From Pseudonocardia sp. N23 (GTDB lineage: Bacteria > Actinomycetota > Actinomycetes > Mycobacteriales > Pseudonocardiaceae), in assembly GCF_002583555.1 (NCBI RefSeq), contig NZ_BEGX01000004.1:186001-250000 (forward strand): DNA of 64,000 bases. The letters are read 5' to 3'. Shown here one piece after another: positions 33,521-42,779 of the stretch. Positions within the stretch are counted from its first letter, which is position 1. Each line of letters begins with the position of its first letter. Position numbers and translations under genes: made by a program. Under the pieces are notes generated by a model. That model made no database searches, was not told the origin of the DNA, and worked only from the letters and a program-made list of their open reading frames with translations.

Positions 33521-34402
33521 GTGAGCGAATTCGTCCTGGTCACCGGCGCGACGGGGCAACAGGGAGGCGCCGTCGCCCGCGCCCTCGTCGCGGCCGGGAC
33601 ACCGGTCCACGCGCTCGTCCGCGACACCGGCAGCGAGAAGGCCCGCGCCCTGGAAGCGCTCGGGGCCCGGCTCGTCCACGGTGACCTGGACGAGCCGGAG
33701 TCGCTGAAGCCGGCCCTCGACGGGGCCCGCGGCCTGTTCTCCGTCCAGACCCCCGACTTCGCGAACCTGGGTGCCGACACCGAGATCGACCGCGCCCGGA
33801 CCCTCGCCGCCGCGGCCGCCGCGGCCGGTGTGCCGCAGATCGTGCACACCTCGGCCTCGGGGGCCACCCGGATCATCGACGAGGAGCGCTGGGGCCCGTT
33901 CGTCGGGCACGCCTTCCGCGTCAAGACGCTGACCGAGGACGCGCTGCGCGACGCCGGAGCCCGGTCGACCACGATCCTGCGGCCGTCGGCCTTCATGGAG
34001 AACTTCCTGGCGCCCTCCTACTTCTACGCGCCGGGCTCCACGGAGAAGATCCTCGTCGGCTACGACCTCGATGTGCCGCAGGCGTTCGTCGCGGTCGCCG
34101 ACATCGCCTCCGCGGCGGCGGCCGCGTTCGCCGACCCGCAGCGGTTCGACGCCGTCGAGTTGGAGCTGGCGGGCGATCGGATCAGCCTCCGCCAGGCGGC
34201 GGCCACGCTGTCCAGGGTGTGGGGCCGGCCGATCACGTTGCCGGCGAGCCGCGACGCCGCGATCGCCGACGGGTTGCCCGAGGTGTTCCAGCAGTCCCAG
34301 GGCTACCTCAGCGCACACCCCGCGCCGGCGTTCCCGGAGTACCTGCGCGCGTTCGGCTTGCCGGTCACCACCCTCGAGGAGTGGGCGCGCGGCGTCGCCT
34401 GA
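33521..34402 (+). CDS. NmrA-like NAD(P)-binding protein
   Basis: A 293-residue atypical SDR of the NmrA group. The Rossmann motif is LVTGATGQQGGAVARAL at residues 5-21. VHTSASGA follows in the region where the catalytic Tyr/Ser would sit, but no Y-x3-K is visible. Such proteins act as redox sensors or quinone/isoflavone-type reductases. GTG 33521 has GAGGAG upstream. The divergent TetR and the palindrome suggest inducible expression. It is followed by a small NTF2-like gene 34 bases downstream. Confidence 0.88.
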   Translation: MSEFVLVTGATGQQGGAVARALVAAGTPVHALVRDTGSEKARALEALGARLVHGDLDEPESLKPALDGARGLFSVQTPDFANLGADTEIDRARTLAAAAAAAGVPQIVHTSASGATRIIDEERWGPFVGHAFRVKTLTEDALRDAGARSTTILRPSAFMENFLAPSYFYAPGSTEKILVGYDLDVPQAFVAVADIASAAAAAFADPQRFDAVELELAGDRISLRQAAATLSRVWGRPITLPASRDAAIADGLPEVFQQSQGYLSAHPAPAFPEYLRAFGLPVTTLEEWARGVA

Positions 34403-34436
34403 CGACGCGACCCGGGGTTCCGACGAGGAGGTTTCG

Positions 34437-34868
34437 ATGGGTTCCAGCACGGCCAGCACACCGGTCGGCGAGATCGAGCGATCGGTGCTCGCGACCTACG
34501 CCACGTACCTCGCCGACTTCCAACGCTTCGATCCCGACGCGACCGCCGGGCACTTCGTCGCGCCGCTGTGCCGGGTGTCGAAGGGTGACCCCGGCACGTT
34601 CGCGACCGACACCGAGATCCGCGCGTGGTTGGCCGCGACCTGGGAGGGCATGGCCGCGCGTCGGTACGGGGGCGCCTCCACGACCTCCCGCACGGTGACG
34701 GTGCTCGACCCGCGCACGGTCCTGCTGCGTGCGCGGGGCACCCGGCACGACCTGTCGGGTGCCCCGCTCGAGGACTTCGACGTCCTCTACCTGCTGGTCC
34801 GGACCGACGACCGCGATCCCTGGCGGATCGCGGTCGTCACCTCCGTCGATCCTGCAGGCGTCACTTGA
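34437..34868 (+). CDS. NTF2-like (SnoaL-type fold) protein
   Basis: A 143-residue protein with the cone-shaped alpha+beta fold pattern: VLATYATYLADFQRFDPDAT helices, EIRAWLAATWEGMAARRY, then antiparallel strands TVTVLDPRTVLLRARGTRHD and FDVLYLLVRTDDRDPWRIAVV. Its role is unknown; related proteins are small-molecule isomerases, dehydratases or binding proteins. ATG 34437 has GAGGAGG upstream. The frame upstream of this ATG is NmrA antiframe. Its 3' end overlaps the converging cyclase-like gene by 8 bases. Confidence 0.8.
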   Translation: MGSSTASTPVGEIERSVLATYATYLADFQRFDPDATAGHFVAPLCRVSKGDPGTFATDTEIRAWLAATWEGMAARRYGGASTTSRTVTVLDPRTVLLRARGTRHDLSGAPLEDFDVLYLLVRTDDRDPWRIAVVTSVDPAGVT

Positions 34869-35772
34869 TCGCGAGCGGGTTGACGGGTGACCCGACCGCG
34901 CCCACGAACTTGATCGGCGGGCCCGTGAACAGGAACTCGTAGACCCCGTCGTCCGCACAGTCCGCAGCGAGCTCCTCGAAGTCGAGGATCTCGCCCAGCG
35001 GCATGCCCATGTCCCGGATCAGGACGCAGTGCACGGCGAACTTCTCGTCGCCCTCGCCGGGCAGCACCTCGATCGCCCAGTTGTCCGAGCACAGTGCCGC
35101 CACGTCACGGTCGTAGAGCCACTGCGCACAGGCCAGCCCGATGCCGGGCTCACCGTCCATGAACACCGCGGCGTCGCGCGTCGTCGTGAAGACGCGGCGC
35201 CATCCCGTCCGGACCAGCAGGATGTCGCCCGCGCCCACCCGCACGCCCTGGGTCCGGGCGGCCTCGTCGAGGTCGGCGGGCGTGATCGCGTAGCCGCGTT
35301 CGAGGTGGTCCACGCCCTTCAGACGCGCGACGTCGAGCAACACCCCGCGCCCGACGACGCCCTTGCCGAACTTGTCGATCGAGAGCTTCCCCGCCCCGCG
35401 GGGGCCCACCTCCGCGGCCGGATAGCCGTTGTAGAGCAGGTCGTCGTAGAAGACGTGGGACAGCGCGTCCCACTGGGAGGCCGCCTGCAGGGGCATGAAG
35501 ACGTAGTCGTCGGCGAAGTGCATCCCACCCGGGTACACCTGGCCGGCGCCGGTGTCGCGCATGAGGTGCACCGGGTTGATCCGGGCGCCGCCGGGCTGCG
35601 GGCCGTCGGCGCCGAAGGGGATGCCGAGATCGAAGATCCGGCCTGTCCGCACCAGCCCCGCCGCAGCGACCACCGCCTCGGGGGTGATGAGGTTGAGGGT
35701 GCCCAGCTCGTCGTCGGGGCCCCAGCGGTGCCAGTTGCGCAGCCGGCGACCCACGTCTCGGAAACGTTCCAC
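34861..35772 (-). CDS. Cyclase family protein (kynurenine formamidase-like metal hydrolase)
   Basis: A 303-residue protein of the cyclase/KynB-like family. The metal site of the family (H-x-G-T-H-x-D-x-x-x-H) appears in altered form as QAASQWDALSHVFYD: Asp and the last His are kept and the first His is not. WGPDDELGTLNLITPE at the start and GDILLVRTGW in the middle are family blocks. Members hydrolyse amides or cyclic compounds. GTG 35772 follows the dehydrogenase stop directly; GTG 35805 would overlap that gene by 32 bases. It is the last gene of the acyl-CoA dehydrogenase operon. Confidence 0.88.
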   Translation of the reverse strand: MERFRDVGRRLRNWHRWGPDDELGTLNLITPEAVVAAAGLVRTGRIFDLGIPFGADGPQPGGARINPVHLMRDTGAGQVYPGGMHFADDYVFMPLQAASQWDALSHVFYDDLLYNGYPAAEVGPRGAGKLSIDKFGKGVVGRGVLLDVARLKGVDHLERGYAITPADLDEAARTQGVRVGAGDILLVRTGWRRVFTTTRDAAVFMDGEPGIGLACAQWLYDRDVAALCSDNWAIEVLPGEGDEKFAVHCVLIRDMGMPLGEILDFEELAADCADDGVYEFLFTGPPIKFVGAVGSPVNPLAIK

Positions 35773-35773
35773 G

Positions 35774-36895
35774 TCAGACCCCGATCGCCCGGCCGACGAG
35801 GTCACGATGGTGGCCCGGGGTACCGAGGAGGAACTCGCTGCTCCTGGCCCGTTTGTAGTACAGCTGCGCCGGGTGCTCCCAGGTGAAGCCGATACCGCCG
35901 TGCAGCTGGATCGCCGTCGCGGCCGCGCGCGTGAACGTGTCCGAGCAGACCGCCTTCGCGACCGACGCGGCCAACTCGAACTCCGGGTCGCCCTGGGCCG
36001 CCGCGCGCGCGGCGTCCTGGGCGGCGGACCGGGCCGACTCGAGGGCGACGAGCACGTCGGCCAGCTTGTGCTTCACGGCCTGGAAGGACCCGATGGGCCG
36101 GCCGAACTGGTGGCGGACCTTCGCGTACTCGACCGTCATCTCCAGGACCCGTTGCGCCCCACCGACCTGCTCCGCGGCCAGCGCCACCGCGGCGAGGCGC
36201 AGTGCCCGCCGCAGCCCGTCCCACGCCTGGCCGCTGCTCCCTACGAGCAGCGCAGGCACCCGGTCGAGGACGACACGCGAGAGCGGGCGGGTCAGGTCCA
36301 GGGTCAGCTCGACCTCGACGGTGCAGCCCGGGTCCCGCGGCTCGACCGCGAACAGCGACAGGCCGTCCGCCGTGTGCGCGGCGACCAGCAGCAGGTCGGC
36401 GACGTGCGCGGCCGGGACGAAGCGTTTCGCCCCGGTCAGGGTCCAGCCTGCCCCGTCGGGCTCGGCCCGCATCCGGACGGCGGTGTCGTCCCAGCCGCCG
36501 TCCTCCTCGCCCAGCGCGAGCGTCGCGATCAGCTCACCGCCCGCGATCGCGGGCAGCCAGCGCTTGCACGCGTCCTCGTCGCCGCTGTGCTGCAGGACGT
36601 TCGTGGCGAGGGCGACGGTGGCGAAGAAGGGCGACGGCAGCAGCGCCCTGCCCATCTCCTCGAACACCACGCACAGCTCCTCGTAGCCGAACCCGGAGCC
36701 GCCGTGGGCCTCCGGGACCGCCATCCCCTGCAGGCCGAGCTGGTCGGCCATCACCGCCCAGAGGTCCCGGTCGTAGCCGGTGGCGTCCTCGATCAGCCTG
36801 CGGACGTCGGCCTCCGTCGACCGCCGTTCGAGGAGGGTGCGGACCACGCGGCGGAGGTCGTCGCGGTCGTCGTTGCTGCTCATCGTGTTGTCCAT
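35774..36895 (-). CDS. Acyl-CoA dehydrogenase family protein (FadE-like, partner 1)
   Basis: A 373-residue FAD-dependent acyl-CoA dehydrogenase. It has GMAVPEAHGGSGFGYEELCVVFEEMG, the substrate-region block TLALGEEDGGWDD, RHQFGRPIGSFQAVKHKLAD and HGGIGFTWEHPAQLYYKRA near the end. It lies 3 bases after a second dehydrogenase gene. In actinobacterial steroid catabolism such adjacent pairs form alpha2-beta2 enzymes where one subunit lacks the catalytic Glu; here the usual base motif is clear only in the partner. ATG 36895 was taken as start. It should introduce a C=C bond in an unusual acyl-CoA. Confidence 0.92.
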   Translation of the reverse strand: MDNTMSSNDDRDDLRRVVRTLLERRSTEADVRRLIEDATGYDRDLWAVMADQLGLQGMAVPEAHGGSGFGYEELCVVFEEMGRALLPSPFFATVALATNVLQHSGDEDACKRWLPAIAGGELIATLALGEEDGGWDDTAVRMRAEPDGAGWTLTGAKRFVPAAHVADLLLVAAHTADGLSLFAVEPRDPGCTVEVELTLDLTRPLSRVVLDRVPALLVGSSGQAWDGLRRALRLAAVALAAEQVGGAQRVLEMTVEYAKVRHQFGRPIGSFQAVKHKLADVLVALESARSAAQDAARAAAQGDPEFELAASVAKAVCSDTFTRAAATAIQLHGGIGFTWEHPAQLYYKRARSSEFLLGTPGHHRDLVGRAIGV

Positions 36896-36898
36896 GGC

Positions 36899-38077
36899 TC
36901 AGCCCCGCGGGATCCGGGAGAAGGGGAGGTCCTTGTCGACGCGTGGTTCCGGCGGCAGGCCGAGCACCCGGTCGGCCAGGATCGTGCGCATGATCTCCGA
37001 CGTGCCACCCTCGATCGACTGGGCCCGCGAGCGCAGGAACCGGCGGCGCAGATCGGCGTCGCCCTGGCCGGCCAGGGACTTCTCGGTGTAGGCGGCCGGC
37101 TCGTAGGAGTCGTAGAGCAGGCTCTCGTCGCCGAGCAGGTCCAGGCAGAGCTCCAGGGCGTCCTGGTTCAGCTCGGCGTGGACGAGCTTGCCGATCGAGC
37201 CCTCGGGACCAGGGACGCCGGCCGTCCGCGTCGCCGCCGCGCGCACGGTGTTGAGGCGTTGCACCCGGCCCCGGATCCACATGCCGATCATCCGTGTCCG
37301 CAGCTCGGGATCGCGCTCGCGGCGCCGGTACAGGTCCAGCGCGAGCTCCACCGGACCCGCCTCGTCGCGCTCGCGGTTGAACACGACGCGCTCCTCCATG
37401 AGCGTCGTCATGGCCACCTTCCAGCCCGCCGACACCGCACCGATGCGCGCGGTGTCGGGGACGCGCACGTCGGTCAGGTAGACCTCGTTGAACTCGGCCT
37501 CGCCCGTCATCTGCCGCAACGGCCGGATGTCGACCCCGGGCGCCCGCATGTCGAGCAGGAAGTAGGTCAGGCCCTGGTGCTTGGGCAGCTCCGGATCGGT
37601 GCGGACGATCAGCATCCCGACGTCGGAGATCGTCGCCATCGAGCTCCACACCTTCTGCCCGTTGACGATCCAGTCGTCGCCGTCGCGGACGGCGCGGGTG
37701 GTCAGGCCCGCCAGGTCCGAGCCGGCGCCGGGCTCGGAGAACAGCTGACACCAGCGCTCGTCCCCGACGAACAGCGGCCGCAGGTAGCGCTCCTGCTGGG
37801 CGCGGTCCCCCCAGGCGACGACGGTCGGGGCACCCATCGCGTAGCCGAGCCGGTTGGTCGCGGGGCCGTCGGGGGCACCGGCCTCGGCGAGGCGCCGCAC
37901 CACCTCCCGCTGCAGCTGCGGCGCGACGTCCAGGCCGCCCAGGCCGACCGGGAAGTGCACCCAGGCCAGGCCGGCCTCGAACTGGGCGGCAAGGAACTCC
38001 CGGCGCGCGGTCGTCGCGGGCGGGTGGTCGCGCAGCAGCTGCTCGATCGCGGCCCGGACGACGTCGACGTCGGACAT
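36899..38077 (-). CDS. Acyl-CoA dehydrogenase family protein (FadE-like, partner 2)
   Basis: A 392-residue acyl-CoA dehydrogenase. It shows FPVGLGGLDVAPQLQREVV, QLFSEPGAGSDLAGLTTRAV (substrate and FAD contact), VNGQKVWSSMATISDVGMLI, and near the C-terminus AQSIEGGTSEIMRTILADR. ATG 38077 shares one base with the crotonase stop. The frame above 38077 belongs to the crotonase antiframe. It is probably a heterotetramer with the next gene product. The set of ligase, crotonase and two dehydrogenases makes a coherent beta-oxidation block. Confidence 0.93.
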   Translation of the reverse strand: MSDVDVVRAAIEQLLRDHPPATTARREFLAAQFEAGLAWVHFPVGLGGLDVAPQLQREVVRRLAEAGAPDGPATNRLGYAMGAPTVVAWGDRAQQERYLRPLFVGDERWCQLFSEPGAGSDLAGLTTRAVRDGDDWIVNGQKVWSSMATISDVGMLIVRTDPELPKHQGLTYFLLDMRAPGVDIRPLRQMTGEAEFNEVYLTDVRVPDTARIGAVSAGWKVAMTTLMEERVVFNRERDEAGPVELALDLYRRRERDPELRTRMIGMWIRGRVQRLNTVRAAATRTAGVPGPEGSIGKLVHAELNQDALELCLDLLGDESLLYDSYEPAAYTEKSLAGQGDADLRRRFLRSRAQSIEGGTSEIMRTILADRVLGLPPEPRVDKDLPFSRIPRG

Positions 38078-38979
38078 CAGACGAACCCCTCGGCCCGGAA
38101 GGCGCCGTCGCGCCAGTCGAGGGCGGCCTGCAGCCCGCCCTCGTCGAGCCGTTCGCGGAACCCCCGGGCGCCGGGCCGGAAGTTGCCGCTGAAGGAGTGC
38201 CACGACCAGGACTGGTCGAAGTGCGTCTTCATGCCCTGGATCTCGTAGGCCTGGTTGACCGAGTGCTTGTTCGCGGCCAGCAGCCCCGGGGCGATCGACG
38301 AGATCGCCCGCAGCTCGCGCTGCGTCTGCGCCTCCAGCTCGTCGGCTGGGAAGGACTTCACGACCCAGCCCATCCGGGCCGCCTCCGCGCCGGTGACCGA
38401 GTTGCCGGTCAGCTGCAGGTACTTGGCGTGCGCCATGGTCATCTTCCAGGGGAAGAACGGCACGTCCGGGCTGGTCATCGCCCGCATGGGCGGGTAGCCG
38501 ATCCTGGCGTCGTCGGCGACGAAGGCGATGTCGCACATGGACATGAGCTCGGTGCCGCCGGCGACGCAGTGCCCGTGCACCATGGCGACGACGGGCTTGA
38601 GCAGGTCCCAGATCGTGTACCAGTCCCGCACGCAGCTGCGCGCCCACTGGTCGGTCCAGCCGTCGAACTCCGCCGCGTCGACCCAGCGCTCGGGCCGGAC
38701 GCCGTCGTCCTGGTAGTAGCTCGCGTTCTGCCTGCCACTGGTCTTCGGGCCGGTCGAGAGGTCGTACCCGGCGCTGAACGACGGCCCGGCCGCGCGGATG
38801 AGCACGACCGCCACGTCGTCGTCGGCCTCGGCGGAGCGCAGGGCGTGGATGATCTCGCGGCGCATCAGGTAGCTGAGCCGGTTGCGCTTGTCCGGGACGT
38901 TCAGGGTGACCGTGGCCACCCGGTCCGCGACCGCGTAGAGGATCTCCTCGTAGGTGGGTGTGGTTTCTGTGGTGGTCAC
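38077..38979 (-). CDS. Enoyl-CoA hydratase/isomerase (crotonase) family protein
   Basis: A 300-residue crotonase, longer than the usual 260 because of inserted residues in the middle (GPKTSGRQNASYYQDDGVRP) and a C-terminal tail. The oxyanion-forming stretches are GPSFSAGYDLS and HGHCVAGGTELMSMCDIAF. The Glu normally found near the second block appears displaced, so hydratase activity is uncertain; hydrolase or isomerase activity is also possible. GTG 38979 overlaps the ligase stop as GTGA. It is the second gene of the operon starting at 40697. Confidence 0.9.
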   Translation of the reverse strand: MTTTETTPTYEEILYAVADRVATVTLNVPDKRNRLSYLMRREIIHALRSAEADDDVAVVLIRAAGPSFSAGYDLSTGPKTSGRQNASYYQDDGVRPERWVDAAEFDGWTDQWARSCVRDWYTIWDLLKPVVAMVHGHCVAGGTELMSMCDIAFVADDARIGYPPMRAMTSPDVPFFPWKMTMAHAKYLQLTGNSVTGAEAARMGWVVKSFPADELEAQTQRELRAISSIAPGLLAANKHSVNQAYEIQGMKTHFDQSWSWHSFSGNFRPGARGFRERLDEGGLQAALDWRDGAFRAEGFV

Positions 38980-40697
38980 GAGGGTTCCGATCTGCTCAGA
39001 GGGCCGGCATGGTCGACGAGGCCGCGGAGCTCCCGTTTGAGCACCTTGCCCGCGGCGTTGCGCGGCAACGGGTCCGGGCCGATGAGGAAGCGGGTCGGGA
39101 TCTTGAAGGGCGCGAGGCGCAGCCCGGCGTGGGCCCGCAGGTCCTCGGCGGTGACCACTGCCCCGGGCCGCAGCTGCACGACCGCGGCGACCTCCTCGCC
39201 GAGCCGGTGGTGCGGTACGCCGACGACGGAGACGTCCTCGACCGCCGGATGGTCGGCGAGACGTTCCTCGACCTCGGCGCAGTAGACGTTCTCGCCGCCC
39301 CGGATCACGACGTCCTTGATCCGGTCGACGATGTGGACGAAGCCGTCGGCGTCCCTGCGGACCAGGTCGCCGGTGCGGAACCAGCCGTCGGCGGTGAACG
39401 CCGCGGTCTCCTGGTTCCAGTAGCCGCGAGCGACGTTCGGTCCGCGGAACCAGGCCTCGCCGACCTCGTCGGTGCCGACGTCCACCCCGTCCGCCCCGAC
39501 CACCCTGACCTGCGAGGTCGGGAAGGCCCGGCCCACCGACAGGGGGCGGGCGAAGTAGTCGCGCGACCCGATCATCATCATGGCGCCGGTGGTCTCGGTG
39601 AGCCCGTACCCGGTACCGGTGCCGGTCCGGCCGTCGAACAGGCTCCCGATCCGGCCCACCAGTGCGGCGGTCGACTGCGCGCCGCCCGTCGCGAGGGTGC
39701 GCAGCGACGGCAACCGGGTGCCGGTGCGTTCGATCTCGTCCATCAGCTGCCGAGCGACGGGCGGGACCGCGGTGAGCGAGTCGACCTCCTCGCGCGCGAT
39801 CAGCTCGACGGCCCGGCGTGCGTCCCAGCGGTACATCAGGACCAGGTGCAGCCCGGTGACCGCGGCCGAGACGACCCGGGGCAGGTAGGCGACGTGGAAC
39901 AGCGGGCCGGTGACCAGCATCGTCGGCCGCTCCGGGGGCGGCGGTACCTCGTCACCGCGGGCTTGGGCCAGCTCGGACTCGACCACGGCGTGCACGCGCA
40001 TGTTCATCAACGTCGTGAGGTGGGCGCGGTGGGTGGCGACGGCGCCCTTGGGCCGACCGCTGGTGCCGGAGGTGTAGAGGATCGTGGCGTCGTCGTCCGG
40101 ATCGATGGGGACGGTGGCCGGGTCGAACCGGCGGTGCTCTCCCGCGAGGACGGCGGCCCACTCGTCGTCGCCGCGGACGACCTCGCCCGGGCGGACCTCG
40201 ACCACCGCCCGCAGCGCGGGCAGCTCGCCGCGGCGGGCCTGGACGGCCTCGGTGCGTTCCCGGTCCGCGACGAGGACCCGGGCCCCGCAGTCGGCGAGCG
40301 CGTCGACCAGCTCCGGGCCGGTCCACCACGCGTTGAGCGGGACGCAGACGGCACCGACGCTCACCGCCGCCGCGAACGCCGCGATCCACTCCGGATGGTT
40401 GCGCATCGCGACGGCGACCCGGTCGCCCTTGCCGATCCCGTACCGGTCGACGAGGAGCGTGGTGAACCGGTCCACCGTGTCCTGGTGCTGCGCCCAGGTG
40501 CGGTGCTCGTCCTCGTAGGTGAGGGCTAGCCGGTCGCCCCAGTGGCCGCCCCCTGCCATGACCTCACGGAGATTGGTCGGAGCGTGCACGTACACGGGCT
40601 GCTCGACGCGGCCGATGCGGGCCCGGCGGAGTGCGAACTCACCGTCCCCGCTGGTCAGCCGGTCGATGATCGCGGCGCGACGTTCGGTCTCGTTCAC
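38976..40697 (-). CDS. AMP-forming acyl-CoA synthetase
   Basis: A 573-residue ANL-family CoA ligase. Motifs are ILYTSGTSGRPKGAVATH near residue 205, GYGLTETTGAMMMIGS, and WFRTGDLVRRDADGFVHIVDRIKDVVIRGGENVYC around residue 470 (shown here only as the standard hinge region). The catalytic Lys region is PLPRNAAGKVLKREL. It should activate the free acid that enters the following dehydrogenase and crotonase steps. GTG 40697 has GAGGAG upstream and lies about 70 bases downstream of promoter C. Confidence 0.94.
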   Translation of the reverse strand: MNETERRAAIIDRLTSGDGEFALRRARIGRVEQPVYVHAPTNLREVMAGGGHWGDRLALTYEDEHRTWAQHQDTVDRFTTLLVDRYGIGKGDRVAVAMRNHPEWIAAFAAAVSVGAVCVPLNAWWTGPELVDALADCGARVLVADRERTEAVQARRGELPALRAVVEVRPGEVVRGDDEWAAVLAGEHRRFDPATVPIDPDDDATILYTSGTSGRPKGAVATHRAHLTTLMNMRVHAVVESELAQARGDEVPPPPERPTMLVTGPLFHVAYLPRVVSAAVTGLHLVLMYRWDARRAVELIAREEVDSLTAVPPVARQLMDEIERTGTRLPSLRTLATGGAQSTAALVGRIGSLFDGRTGTGTGYGLTETTGAMMMIGSRDYFARPLSVGRAFPTSQVRVVGADGVDVGTDEVGEAWFRGPNVARGYWNQETAAFTADGWFRTGDLVRRDADGFVHIVDRIKDVVIRGGENVYCAEVEERLADHPAVEDVSVVGVPHHRLGEEVAAVVQLRPGAVVTAEDLRAHAGLRLAPFKIPTRFLIGPDPLPRNAAGKVLKRELRGLVDHAGPLSRSEPS

Positions 40698-40767
40698 TCG
40701 CCGACTCCTCCGCGGCCCACCGGCCGGCGCATCGGTGCGCGTGGCGAGCCGCCCTCGTTCACCGACG

Positions 40768-40806
40768 ACGCTACTTTCAGGATACCATTACGTCAATACT
40801 GGATCC
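40768..40806 (-). promoter_or_regulatory. Promoter C with shared regulon boxes
   Basis: Reverse strand: GGATCC at 40806-40801, -35 TTGACG, second ATCC box 21 bp after the first, -10 TAGCGT at 40773-40768 (17-bp spacer). On the forward strand the two boxes read CAGGATACCATTA and CTGGATCCCATTT, a clear direct repeat. Confidence 0.8.
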
Positions 40807-40812
40807 CATTTA

Positions 40813-41574
40813 CTACCGAGCGCTCCACCTCGGATCCCGCTTCTCGAGGAAGGCGCGGGCCCCCTCGGAAGCGTCCGCCGAGGTGCGCACCCGGTGCGCC
40901 GGCCCTGCCTGCGCGGCGAAACCCGCCGCATCGGCCGACCAGCCCGCCGTCAACACCTGCTTCGTCGCCGCGACGGCGAGCGGGCCGTTGGCGGCGATGC
41001 GGGCGGCGAGCTCCCGTGCGGTGGCCAGCGCCGTGCCGTCCGCGACGAGCCGGTTCACCATGCCGAAGCGATGCGCGTCGGCGGCGGTGAACCGGTCGCC
41101 GAGCAGCGCGATCTCCATCGCCTGGTGGTGCGGGACCCGGCCCGGGAGCCGCAACAGGCCACCGCCGGCGGCGATGAGCCCGCGCCTCACCTCCGGCAGC
41201 CCGAACACCGCGGACTCCGCCGCGACCACGAGGTCGCACGCCAGCGCGATCTCCATACCGCCGCCGAGCGCCGGTCCTTCGACGGCCGCGATCAGCGGTG
41301 TGTCCGGCGGCCGCTCGACCAGCCCGGCGAAACCGCGGCCCTCGACGCTCGGGCGCTCGCCCGCGCCGAACGCCTTGAGGTCCATCCCGGCACAGAACCA
41401 GCCGCCCGCGCCGGTGATGATCCCGGCCCGTAGTCCCGGATCGGCGTCGAGGCGGTCCATGGCCGCGGCCACACCCTCGGCGACCGCGCGGTTCACCGCG
41501 TTGCGGACCTCCGGGCGGTTGATCGTCACCACGAGGACGCCGTCGTCGTCCTCCACCTTGACCGCGCCGGTCAT
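40813..41574 (-). CDS. Enoyl-CoA hydratase family protein
   Basis: A 253-residue crotonase of standard length. Oxyanion and active-site regions are AGGWFCAGMDLKAF and EGPALGGGMEIALACDLVVA, with the Glu in FGLPEVRRGLIAAGGG as the likely catalytic acid. It hydrates or isomerises an unsaturated acyl-CoA. ATG 41574 overlaps the CoA-transferase stop as ATGA. It is the last gene of the thiolase-like/DUF35/CoA-transferase operon. The sequence AAGGGLLRLPGRVPHHQAME is typical of the trimer region. Confidence 0.93.
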   Translation of the reverse strand: MTGAVKVEDDDGVLVVTINRPEVRNAVNRAVAEGVAAAMDRLDADPGLRAGIITGAGGWFCAGMDLKAFGAGERPSVEGRGFAGLVERPPDTPLIAAVEGPALGGGMEIALACDLVVAAESAVFGLPEVRRGLIAAGGGLLRLPGRVPHHQAMEIALLGDRFTAADAHRFGMVNRLVADGTALATARELAARIAANGPLAVAATKQVLTAGWSADAAGFAAQAGPAHRVRTSADASEGARAFLEKRDPRWSAR

Positions 41575-42779
41575 GACCGCACCGCCCCCAACACCTCGTC
41601 GGTGTGCTCGCCGAGCCGTGGTGTCGGGGCCACGCCGGCCGGTGTGAAGCCCCGATAGCGGGCCGGGGTGCGGATGGCCAGCTCCGCCCGGTCGCCCTCC
41701 CCCACGGTGACCGCCAGCTCCGCCTCGGCGAAGGCCGCCGAGCCGATCACCGACCCCCAGGTGCGGACGGGTGAGGCCATCACACCCGCCGCCGTCAGGA
41801 TCTCCACCCAGTCGGCCACGGTGCGCGCGGCCAGGGTCTCCTCGAGGGCCGCGGCCAGGTCGGCGGGATGGCGGGAGCGTTCGAGCTGGTCGGCGAACCG
41901 TGGGTCCTCGCGCAGGTCCGGGCGCCCGAGGGCGTCGGCGAGCAGGTTCCAGTGCTTCGGCACGTACGCGAAGAGCATCAGCCACCCGTCGGCGGCCCGG
42001 AAGGGGCCGGACGGCGCGACGGCCATCGACGCCCGCCCCGTCTCGGTGAGGTGGGTGTGCTCGGGCGCGGTGTGGAGCTGGCGGGTGATGTGGGGTGCCT
42101 GCATGCTGACCGCGACGTCATAGAGGGCGACCTCGACGACGTCGCCCTCGCCGTGGCGCTCACGGGCGAGCAGCGCGGCCAGGACAGCCTGTGCGAGCAC
42201 GTGCCCGCTGCAGGCGTCGACCACCGTCGGTGCTGGGAGCAGCGGGGCACCGTCGGGCCGGGACAGACCCGTGAGCAGGCCGGACTCGGCCTGGATCAGT
42301 GCGTCGATCCCGGGCCGGAGATGCTGGTCACCGGCCCCGGAGAAGGCCGACAGGGACGCGTGGACGAGCCGGGGGTTGCGGCGGCGCAGCACGTCGGCAC
42401 CCAGTCCGAGCCGGTCGAGGACGCCCGGCCGGAATCCCTGCACGAAGACGTCCGCGGTGTCGGCGAGCGCGAGCAGCCGCGCGACGTCCTCGTCGTTCCG
42501 CAGGTCGAGGACCACCGATTTCTTGCCGCGGTGGTGCGGCAGGAAGTAGGGCCGCAGGTCCTCCTGGCCGGGGATCGTCGAGCGGATGTTGCGGCCCGCC
42601 TCGCCGGTGGGTGGTTCGATCTTCACCACCTCCGCGCCGAGGTCGACGAGCACCTGGCAGGCGAGCGGTCCGGCCACGTTGGACGTCAGGTCGAGGACCC
42701 GCATCCCGGCCATCGGCCGCCGATCGGTCACATCTGCGGTCACGGCTGCGGTCACGGCTGCGGTCACGGCTGCGGTCAC
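41571..42779 (-). CDS. CaiB/BaiF family III CoA-transferase with repeat-encoded N-terminus
   Basis: A 402-residue CoA-transferase. It has MRVLDLTSNVAGPLACQVLV, VVKIEPPTGEAGRN, the catalytic Asp in RPGIDALIQAESGLLTG, and GEGDVVEVALYDVAVSMQ. The N-terminus is unusual: the DNA at 42726-42780 repeats a 12-base unit (GTGACCGCAGCC on the coding strand), giving VTAAVTAAVTAAVTAD before the domain begins. Each repeat contains a GTG, so several in-frame starts exist. GTG 42779, which overlaps the DUF35 stop as GTGA, is the annotated choice. It probably activates a carboxylate with CoA from another thioester. Confidence 0.9.
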   Translation of the reverse strand: MTAAVTAAVTAAVTADVTDRRPMAGMRVLDLTSNVAGPLACQVLVDLGAEVVKIEPPTGEAGRNIRSTIPGQEDLRPYFLPHHRGKKSVVLDLRNDEDVARLLALADTADVFVQGFRPGVLDRLGLGADVLRRRNPRLVHASLSAFSGAGDQHLRPGIDALIQAESGLLTGLSRPDGAPLLPAPTVVDACSGHVLAQAVLAALLARERHGEGDVVEVALYDVAVSMQAPHITRQLHTAPEHTHLTETGRASMAVAPSGPFRAADGWLMLFAYVPKHWNLLADALGRPDLREDPRFADQLERSRHPADLAAALEETLAARTVADWVEILTAAGVMASPVRTWGSVIGSAAFAEAELAVTVGEGDRAELAIRTPARYRGFTPAGVAPTPRLGEHTDEVLGAVRS

